This document shows positions 26,001 to 27,500 of a stretch of 27,500 nt of DNA, piece by piece. The stretch's first letter is position 1; the number at the start of each line of letters is the position of its first letter. The DNA comes from Symbiodinium natans (Eukaryota > Sar > Dinophyceae > Suessiales > Symbiodiniaceae): NCBI GenBank assembly GCA_905221605.1, contig CAJNDS010002257.1, positions 1,250,422-1,277,921 on the forward strand, given 5' to 3'. A model generated the notes under the pieces. That model saw only the letters and a list, made by a program, of their open reading frames with translations. It made no database searches and was not told the origin of the DNA. Made by a program: the position numbers and the translations under genes.

Positions 26001-26841
26001 TTGAGGGGGTTTAGGGTTTTGGGTTTACGGCTTAGGGTTTAGGCTTTAGGGTTTAGGGTTTCGGGCTTAGGGTTTGGTAACGGTTAGTTGCCTTAGTACG
26101 GCTGCAGAAGCGTGCATCCTACCTCAAAGTCAACACACCCCAAGTTGAAGCCCTAAGCCTCAAACACTCACAGGTTCCAGGGTGTATGGTTTAGGGTTTA
26201 GTCTCTGCATCCCGACATGCCAAGACAAACCCTAAATAAAGCCTAGTCCTCTCACACCCAGCCATAACTCCATAACTCAAACGGAATCTGCAGAATGGCG
26301 TCGAGTTCGTGCTACAGTGCTACCGCCTACGACTCTCGAAGATGCCTCAGTCTGTTGACCTGCACCATGGTCCCTGAAGCCTCAACCCTGAACCCTAAAC
26401 ACAGTGGCCGAGGGTCACATCAGGGCCCTCTCCTCCCCCGCCCCTCCCCCCCCCCCCCAGCCCCCAGCAGTGGGTACGCGCAACACCACATCTGCACAGT
26501 GCTCTCCTTGAAAACTTAGGGTTAGGGCGGTTAGGGCTTTGGAGGCGGCAGAAACCTCTTGAACCCTCAAACCCTCATGCCTTAAACCACACCCCAAGAA
26601 ACAAAACAAACTAAACTTCCAAGCCCTTCAACCCAAACCAACTTGAAGAACCCTAAATCCTAAACCTAAACCCCAAACCCTGAACCCTGAACTCTAAACC
26701 CTAAACCCTAGAACCCCAACCCTAAACTCTAAACCCTAAACCCTAAACCCTCGGATCCTCAGCCCTGGGCCCAGAGGTCACGCAGGCTGAAAGCACGGCT
26801 GCGAGGCCGACGGCGGAGTTGCCGCCGCTGGGCGAGGGGGC
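10459..26841 (-). CDS. SLC35A-type nucleotide-sugar transporter, 3' half, ten exons (5' end outside window)
   Basis: Multi-pass membrane protein that exchanges nucleotide sugars for nucleoside monophosphates, normally in Golgi or ER membranes. Minus-strand exons, 5' to 3': 26841-26771, 25385-25326, 23262-23205, 15997-15961, 15410-15373, 14279-14224, 13409-13385, 12829-12794, 11088-11022 and, less surely, 10484-10459. They join without a frame break into 157 codons plus stop. In order the product shows AVGLAAVLSACVTSG, LAGVYLEKIL, SIWMRNIQLAFFGG, DGFLQGYSSLVWG, AVGGLVVA, KYADNILK and FVLGTLLVLVATTLY. This is the order of the C-terminal five helices of the UDP-galactose / UDP-GlcNAc / CMP-sialate transporter family, with the KYADN signature. 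The N-terminal helices (roughly 150-200 residues) must lie beyond 27500. Every intron begins GC and ends AG followed by G. The substrate cannot be told. The family call is firm; exact splice points are inferred. Confidence 0.88.
10550..10795 (-). repeat. 9-bp telomere-variant minisatellite (CACCCTAAA)
   Basis: About 26 units of CACCCTAAA with CACCCTGAA, CACCCTAAC and CACCCCAAA variants. A period of nine keeps all frames open, so long low-complexity ORFs on both strands here are not genes. It passes into CCCTAAA/CCCTATAAA units up to 10990. Lies in the last transporter intron. Confidence 0.95.
11022..11088 (-). CDS. Transporter exon, last transmembrane helix
   Basis: 67 nt. It encodes EFEPDILFVLGTLLVLVA then TTLY, the last helix of the family (FxPxxxFxLGxxLVxxATxLY). 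The acceptor is gcttcag|G. The donor is placed at TTACA|GCCGCT because it begins GC like the other eight. If that donor is not used, the frame runs on through SRSPKSC into the neighbouring repeat array. Confidence 0.85.
11130..11247 (+). repeat. TTTGGGG array
   Basis: Three TTTAGGG units, then about 13 units of pure TTTGGGG, a homogenised variant, immediately upstream of the last-helix exon of the transporter. Confidence 0.95.
11728..11790. repeat. (TA)n and (TTTA)n microsatellites
   Basis: TA repeat to about 11752, then TTTA repeat to about 11787. Two small palindromes of type TATACCCTTT(G/A)AAGGGTTATA follow at 11786-11835. The rest of this 1705-nt intron (11089-12793) contains degenerate telomere repeats and AT-rich filler. 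Confidence 0.9.
12794..12829 (-). CDS. Transporter micro-exon (VISCLMSAALLQ)
   Basis: 36 nt, phase 0 at both ends. It encodes VISCLMSAALLQ and continues the helix begun by the previous exon (SIVISCxxS in family members). The acceptor is gcctggag|G and the donor CTGCAG|GCGCCC, the same donor as the KYADN exon. Confidence 0.82.
13193..13287. mobile_element. MITE-like palindromic element
   Basis: A perfect 17-bp inverted repeat (TTAGTAGGGAATGAGGG at 13198-13214; its inverse at 13263-13279), with GGTTC/GAACC just outside, lies in a transporter intron. Total 95 bp, no ORF. Confidence 0.6.
13385..13409 (-). CDS. Transporter micro-exon (CFGNAMSI)
   Basis: Only 25 nt: G to complete Lys, then CFGNAMSI, matching the family's (G)FATSLSI stretch right after KYADNILK. 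The acceptor is cattgccag|G and the donor CCATT|GCCGCC. Both neighbours fit in frame only if this micro-exon is included, which is the best argument for it. Confidence 0.8.
14013..14082. repeat. (GAT)n microsatellite
   Basis: 70 nt of uninterrupted GAT/ATG, about 23 units, inside the transporter intron 13410-14223. It makes poly-Met and poly-Ile ORFs that are artefacts. Confidence 0.97.
14224..14279 (-). CDS. Transporter exon (KYADNILK signature)
   Basis: 56 nt. It encodes AVGGLVVAAVLKYADNIL plus AA of a Lys codon. The GGLVVAxxxKYADN block is the most diagnostic motif of the SLC35A transporters. The acceptor is gtgccgcag|G and the donor CTCAA|GCGCCC. The following intron contains the long GAT microsatellite. 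Confidence 0.95.
14300..14425 (+). repeat. 14-bp dimer array TTTAGGGTTTCGGG
   Basis: TTTAGGG and TTTCGGG alternate for about eight dimers, a small higher-order repeat, just upstream of the KYADN exon. Confidence 0.9.
14524..14638 (-). repeat. CCCTAAA array
   Basis: About 14 units with CCCTGAA variants. It pairs with the TTTAGGG array at 14685-14830 as an inverted pair around a 45-bp island. Confidence 0.92.
14685..14830 (+). repeat. TTTAGGG array ending in TTTTGGG units
   Basis: About 13 TTTAGGG, then TTTTGGG/CTTTGGG units. Poly-C and a 23-nt poly-A (14945-14966) follow, in the intron between exons 15373-15410 and 14224-14279. Confidence 0.92.
15025..15348. repeat. Inverted pair of telomere-like arrays
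   Basis: TTTAGGG at 15025-15125 and CCCTAAA at 15218-15348 flank a 90-bp island with no supported exon. They lie directly upstream (plus coordinates lower) of exon 15373-15410. Confidence 0.93.
15373..15410 (-). CDS. Transporter exon (GYSSLVWGVIALQ)
   Basis: 38 nt. It completes Gly and encodes YSSLVWGVIALQ. The acceptor is gcggccag|G and the donor CTTCAG|GCCCGC. The sequence CAGGC is present at both ends of the following intron, so the exact cut is ambiguous by a few bases without changing the protein. Confidence 0.9.
15961..15997 (-). CDS. Transporter exon (DGEQIRQDGFLQ)
   Basis: 37 nt, phase 0 start. It encodes DGEQIRQDGFLQ plus the first G of a Gly codon, the luminal-loop motif (DGxxxxxxGFxxGY) of the family. 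The acceptor is aaagccag|G and the donor CCAAG|GCGTGT. It joins in frame to the exon 7.2 kb upstream, across the LINE. Confidence 0.88.
15998..16660. other. Transporter intron, part 3' of the LINE
   Basis: Degenerate telomere repeats at 16030-16110 and 16290-16345, an island 16165-16275 with an open minus-strand frame that does not fit the transporter, and an AT-rich stretch with the hairpin AAAACCC/GGGTTTT at 16450-16467. No gene. Confidence 0.6.
16661..16675. repeat. Target-site duplication, left copy
   Basis: TATGGGCCATGTGGC, identical to 22281-22295. The bases beyond it differ on both sides, so the repeat is exactly 15 bp. It marks the 3' end of the LINE. Confidence 0.95.
16676..16688 (-). 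repeat. LINE 3' terminal TGAG-type simple repeat
   Basis: The element ends in CAGTGAGTGAGTGA on the minus strand, directly against the target duplication. There is no poly(A). Short tandem tails like this are seen in several LINE clades and are made by template slippage at insertion. Confidence 0.75.
16905..17075. repeat. 12-bp degenerate tandem repeat in LINE 3' UTR
   Basis: Units of the type ATATTCGGTGAC, with variants (ATATTCGATGAC, CTATTCGGTGAC), occur at 16910-16965 and again at 17030-17065. The same unit makes up the start of ORF2 (20757-20830). Confidence 0.8.
17127..20819 (-). CDS. LINE ORF2: APE-type endonuclease and reverse transcriptase
   Basis: 1230 codons from the first in-frame ATG; the frame stays open upstream through a TTG at 20864. 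Residues 1-25 are a four-residue SxNM repeat encoded by a 12-bp tandem repeat, followed by a basic region (KANRKQRRQERRKEYRKLRK). The endonuclease domain runs from about 212 (MRMATLNLGGG; LALQETRV) through IGDFNVRL (about 382), LDFVL (about 472) and TTDHKLL (about 500), so the catalytic Glu, Asp-Asn and Asp-His motifs are all present. The reverse transcriptase has SPGPDEV (about 726), NYRPIALLQTFYKI, YGFRKKKST, LLDWEKAFDKVD, GIRQGCPLSP and YADD (about 953). The C-terminal part carries LTLLGHILRAPHDD, common after the RT in Jockey/CR1-like elements. It nicks the target and copies the RNA there by target-primed reverse transcription. Confidence 0.95.
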   Translation of the reverse strand: MSSNISPNKSANMSPNMSSNMSEMSSMYVERNKMLRMHASAKMPSKVPVASIRPLSFKKLDNCNNTRNSYKNKGIYGRAKQAFQRVTNDIAYTFPPMEWREPRSSTSSGNEKVTDPKSQPETSKNTEKANSTRRIYKRSPIAEIIRKANRKQRRQERRKEYRKLRKCYTVEATQYNSYQVAQECSTESTKIQSDQPMTQNTQTHERLKWSNMRMATLNLGGGITHISGRQKIVHLMKESHIEILALQETRVNHCSKEEHDDYTFYFSSGVSHETKVFAEQKREQHKQCANTGLSEIQLYNLDAEKHGVGLVYSDKLRHYKKNIQQIDGRLLVATFDTRPLCTHIIVAYAPHALRPQREKDDFYDKLNDALGKLPKHDIILTIGDFNVRLMERLPHEETILGEHIFGTHEDSIDLLTEQQQDNRERFISMCQDNHLVAANTLFQKDPAKLVTYRNTTTPNFSEPFTTSRFAQLDFVLINSRWKNAITNVESSCFHPITTDHKLLVANLRVKLAKRRYAETTKRPKYRPPTQNQIHQYNMQVAELVQDRVPQATDDPLKLWADILHEAANNAFTMFPPAQRKAYISAEAWDLLSKKRQHNHAGSTETAKDLEKQLRKQIRQDKRKSMLQQLEEMDKQGYKWQGLKQMKKKFFPRHTKFKDKDGNPIPESSFPAAAAEYLSSVQWKKPETAHEQKNTSLSEIGAAVNQSAFELEELNAVIKRLKSNKSPGPDEVTSELIKWLHNDNRAKLLVHFNEILLKGTYPASLNLSNIASIYKKGDPAKLENYRPIALLQTFYKILAALVKNRLEPALEPWISKTQYGFRKKKSTSQALFIARRLMDMAERQGTNLTLVLLDWEKAFDKVDQDKLVEVLARLCIPQRIICLIQNIYEQAKFRVVKGNVRSDYQIQNSGIRQGCPLSPYLFGVLMTAIFQDIKTVLNTPKQLQPIPGINYAEVLYADDTLLFGTHTHTINKLLRQIQTESANYNMKLNFDKCINLTINRKQSSIKFMDGTAVPRKTQAKYLGAVLTDAIDNHQEVIRRMGEATAVAKQLNLFWSKARTTVKWKLRVMESIVLNKLTYGLETIQLTQREQNQINAFQLKMFRRVLNIPPTHVDRSWTNQRIIDTLWRSHKYKYVQLSAKWMQKKLTLLGHILRAPHDDPMREILFQPRQNIPRSVHVRRVGKPRANWLLNTFEEAYAFLHPEAHFDASITAHWNEIADAANRREPPFQTKK
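20745..20832. repeat. 12-bp tandem repeat in the 5' end of ORF2
   Basis: About seven units of ATATTCG(G/A/C)TGAC. On the minus strand they encode the SxNM repeat at the ORF2 N-terminus, so each unit offers an in-frame ATG. Confidence 0.85.
21084..22241 (-). CDS. LINE ORF1 protein
   Basis: 385 codons from the first in-frame ATG, ending in TGA. LINE ORF1 proteins usually bind the element RNA as a chaperone. I do not recognise a CCHC knuckle, an RRM signature or a long coiled coil, so the assignment rests on position: it starts 39 nt inside the element and precedes the EN/RT ORF on the same strand. The first 50 residues are very hydrophilic (acidic start, then DTKRSKSEES). A Trp/basic stretch (SRKGWGKSKSK) lies near residue 295, a possible nucleic-acid contact. 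The middle part is rich in aromatic residues and looks globular. Confidence 0.85.
   Translation of the reverse strand: MDEDDPRFKRQSLYTPPPGRDTKRSKSEESMRQRNLDEELLQDSPSKRIGDVLHDLKDMTDDFNQQQAQVRFLIWQCAERQRQEASTKISIKNWWKYELQGSRDYFAMESHRQSLIEFYAKEAGIVDGKIKSFKYSNYIGRNLSPFCVVDTGDSRTRQLFLEHMKGQYANKVKEWVDSTLQTEIGAMRSDRYNKTGVNGTLVFEPMISTFDKVQSIPLKLVMTVISELRPDLTWKKDWAHNTVFTPDAAGQVETYLAWCALDHLHGRCVIYINEELFDKRAFRQAITAQEFAWTSRKGWGKSKSKTLATVGNLSRDDVVNPEGSFMEQIGLAKSEGKGKRNAYSTTVERAMKSELPFRIEVLSLATTEFVKTYNEHLYKLLTRWS
22244..22261 (-). other. Five-codon upstream ORF in the LINE 5' UTR
   Basis: ATG TCA AAG AAG GGT TAG (MSKKG), ending two bases before the ORF1 ATG and in another frame. It is the first ATG of the element RNA, so ORF1 would need leaky scanning or reinitiation. 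Confidence 0.55.
22281..22295. repeat. Target-site duplication, right copy
   Basis: TATGGGCCATGTGGC, a perfect match to 16661-16675. It marks the 5' end of the LINE. Removing one copy and the element restores an uninterrupted intron. Confidence 0.95.
22296..23204. other. Transporter intron, part 5' of the LINE
   Basis: Small telomere-like blocks (22325-22355, 22440-22495, 22690-22745, 22878-22955), poly-G at 22808-22826 and islands 22505-22670 and 22985-23130. Both islands have open minus-strand frames and splice-like ends, but including them would break the transporter reading frame at the well-supported junction. Confidence 0.6.
23205..23262 (-). CDS. Transporter exon (RNIQLAFFGG)
   Basis: 58 nt. 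The first G completes Arg, then NIQLAFFGGILAYIGCYMQ follows, the transmembrane helix after the (W)xRN motif. The acceptor is gccatag|G and the donor ATGCAG|GCCAGT, the same six donor bases as the preceding exon. The next intron, 7207 nt, contains the LINE. Confidence 0.92.
23275..23437 (+). repeat. TTTGGGG/TTTAGGG array
   Basis: Four TTTGGGG units, then TTTAGGG with TTAGGGC and TTTAGAG variants, between the RNIQ exon and the nested hydrolase. Confidence 0.93.
23660..24802 (-). CDS. Carbon-nitrogen hydrolase (nitrilase superfamily), intronless, nested in a transporter intron
   Basis: 380 codons. The fold hydrolyses non-peptide C-N bonds (amides, nitriles or carbamoyl groups) with a Glu-Lys-Cys triad. 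All three are visible: Glu70 in GPEFAICGY, Lys144 in GRASKTTP and Cys189 in GVLICYEN, in the usual order and spacing. The strand-initial MRVAVVQM is at residue 17. About 380 residues is long for a bare domain (near 280), owing to an insertion around residues 155-180 and a C-terminal extension. There is no clear signal peptide or membrane helix. I start at the ATG at 24802; the frame is open further upstream through a TTG at 24817. The gene has no introns, while the host gene is cut into 25-71 nt exons, and lies on the same strand within the 23263-25325 intron. A retroposed copy is plausible. The exact substrate (carbamoylputrescine, ureidopropionate, aliphatic amide) is not decidable. Confidence 0.88.
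   Translation of the reverse strand: MESAKSASSARSGTGTMRVAVVQMRCDDTGNKRANMETFRTLVEEAFRQGSANDGSGRSQFPPELILGPEFAICGYTYDYETMWNAAECQGGPTELFLCQLAAQHSVYIGVSYLEARFIDTEPHFLNTFALAGPNGTICGRASKTTPCSVESYFFRAPPPDSGASSESKREQRPHVIECDGHRFGVLICYENFIYESLLELQQAAPLDLLLQPFSGPLADDAKKVVKDALCRMYHDCCATTARYLGCPALYCNKVGPWKQPSPSTILPMTFDTEFPGGSAICSADGTELGRMSTEESGVLCRDVVLGTAGSEASSSLVQAVIPRFMCGYTDPSPFLKVCVMFEWLGARSYNSDKLRKTLAKKTLDEANTKCGIAGQRCPS
24803..25235. other. 5' flank of the hydrolase inside the transporter intron
   Basis: About 430 bp without telomere-like repeat or exon. It has a CAA/TAATA-rich stretch at 25105-25165. On the minus strand TCCGTAACC lies at 24831-24823, 21 nt before the hydrolase ATG; eight of nine bases match the start of the dinoflagellate spliced leader, but the remaining part does not match. 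Confidence 0.5.
25326..25385 (-). CDS. Transporter exon (VYLEK...SIWMR)
   Basis: 60 nt. It completes the Gly codon left by the previous exon and encodes LAGVYLEKILKQTDSSIWM, then AG of an Arg codon. This matches the family motif (GVYFEKxLK...SxWxRN). The acceptor is actcgag|G and the donor ATGAG|GCCAGT. The following 2063-nt intron holds the hydrolase gene. Confidence 0.9.
25411..25657 (+). repeat. Longest TTTAGGG array in the window
   Basis: About 35 essentially perfect units, starting 25 bp from the VYLEK exon acceptor. On the minus strand this is CCCTAAA leading into the acceptor. Confidence 0.97.
25879..26006 (+). repeat. 32-bp higher-order repeat of 8-bp telomere variants
   Basis: Four consecutive 32-bp units, each GGTTTAGG or GGTTTCGG, then GGTTTAGG, GGTTCAGG and GGTTGAGG. 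Units 1-2 start with TTTAGG and units 3-4 with TTTCGG. Confidence 0.92.
26080..26770. other. Transporter intron 25386-26770, unique part
   Basis: Islands at 26090-26175, 26210-26390 and 26400-26580 separated by degenerate telomere repeats (26640-26760). A poly-C run is at 26428-26463. No exon that would keep the transporter frame was found. Confidence 0.5.
26771..26841 (-). CDS. Transporter exon (first in window)
   Basis: 71 nt, read from phase 0, ending with two bases of a Gly codon. It encodes NSAVGLAAVLSACVTSG, the family segment just before the loop that leads to the VYLEK motif. The acceptor is catccag|G after a pyrimidine-rich stretch; the donor is GG|GCCCAG. The upstream exon is not in the window. 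Confidence 0.85.
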
Positions 26842-27400
26842 CTGGATGCTTCAGGAAACAAAGGAGGGACCAGAGAAGCGTGGTTCGGATTTGGGATTAA
26901 GGTTTAGGGCTTAGGGGGTAAGTTTAGGTTAGTTTAGGTTTACGGAGCTGATACATGAAAGATGATTGTGCGCCGTGCGTTCTAAACAAAAGCAACCCAC
27001 ATCCACACCGGTCGGGGGGAACGGGGGGGGGCGAGGGGCAGGGGAGGGGGGGGGGGGAGGGCGCCGCAGTACATAAGGGTTAACAGCGTGTCCTGCTAGG
27101 GCCGCTAGGGGGTCCCTTCTGGAAAGGGGTACGGGCGCTCGACTCGGAGAGAAAGAGATTCGCCATTTCGTGCGTCCCGTTGAAGAAAGCAAAGCTCCAG
27201 CTGGGCCCCCACACACACAAGTTTTTGGTTTGGGGTTTATATAGGGCTGTATGGGTTGGGATTAGTGTTGTAAGAGTTATATAGTTATATATATATATAT
27301 ATGATTCGGCCCCGGCGGGCCCCCCCCCCCCCTCCCCCACCCCCCCCCCCCCCCCCCATTGGTCCCCCCCCCCCCCCCCACGTGGTGTGGTTGGGGGTTG
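26842..27400. other. Upstream transporter intron with homopolymer and TA tracts
   Basis: Poly-G at 27024-27060, (TA)n at 27285-27302 and about 60 nt of poly-C with few interruptions at 27320-27379. No transporter exon recognised; the next upstream exon should lie beyond the window. Confidence 0.6.
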
Positions 27401-27500
27401 GTTTTAGGGTTTTAGGTTTTAGGTTTTTTAGGGTTTAGGGTTTAGGGTTTAGGGTTTTTTAGGGTTTTAGGGTTTAGGGTTTAGGGTTTAGGGTTTAGGG
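27400..27500 (+). repeat. TTTAGGG array, running off the window
   Basis: TTTTAGG and TTTAGGG units up to the last base. Confidence 0.93.

Larger units (their letters stand above)
1..27500. repeat. Interstitial telomere-like repeat landscape
   Basis: Outside 16.7-22.3 kb and 23.5-25.2 kb, nearly every 100-300 bp carries a block of TTTAGGG or a one-base variant. TTTAGGG-strand and CCCTAAA-strand blocks alternate, often flanking one unique island of 50-150 bp. The LINE and the hydrolase are free of them. The repeat is the plant/alveolate telomere type. Because both orientations and many coding islands are present, this is not a terminal telomere. Confidence 0.95.

Overview
The window looks like nuclear DNA of a dinoflagellate. 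Four lines point there: telomere-type repeats (TTTAGGG and variants) everywhere, in both orientations; a minus-strand exon set that reads as an alveolin (cortical alveolar repeat protein, an alveolate hallmark); a minus-strand transporter gene whose nine readable introns all start with GC and end AG, with G as the first base of the next exon (a splice style known from dinoflagellates); and many small processed or mobile pieces. The species cannot be told from the sequence.

Layout. 1-5.1 kb: short unique islands (30-150 bp) alternating with telomere-like arrays. Five islands carry minus-strand exons that join in frame into 70 codons of alveolin repeat (5007 down to 1313). 5.1-10.4 kb: the same pattern, with a few further minus-strand exon candidates of unknown product and several small palindromic elements. 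10.4-26.9 kb: the 3' half of a SLC35A-type nucleotide-sugar transporter on the minus strand. Its exons are 25-71 nt long, and it continues upstream beyond the right edge (27500). Its introns hold almost everything else in this half of the window.

Two large insertions sit inside these introns, both in the sense direction. A complete 5605-bp LINE retrotransposon (16676-22280; ORF1, then APE endonuclease/reverse transcriptase ORF2) lies in the 7.2-kb intron between exons 23205-23262 and 15961-15997. It is flanked by a perfect 15-bp target-site duplication and both ORFs are open, so it is probably young. An intronless carbon-nitrogen hydrolase (nitrilase superfamily) with an intact Glu-Lys-Cys triad lies in the 2.1-kb intron between exons 25326-25385 and 23205-23262.

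The main point is architectural. Only about 3% of the 16.4 kb covered by the transporter is coding; the introns are largely blocks of interstitial telomeric repeat, each block homogenised to its own variant (TTTAGGG, TTAGGGC, TTTTAGGG, TTTGGGG, TTTAGGGG and others). Exons were found by reading the islands by eye and joining them by frame, family motif and splice consensus. No alignment or transcript data were available.
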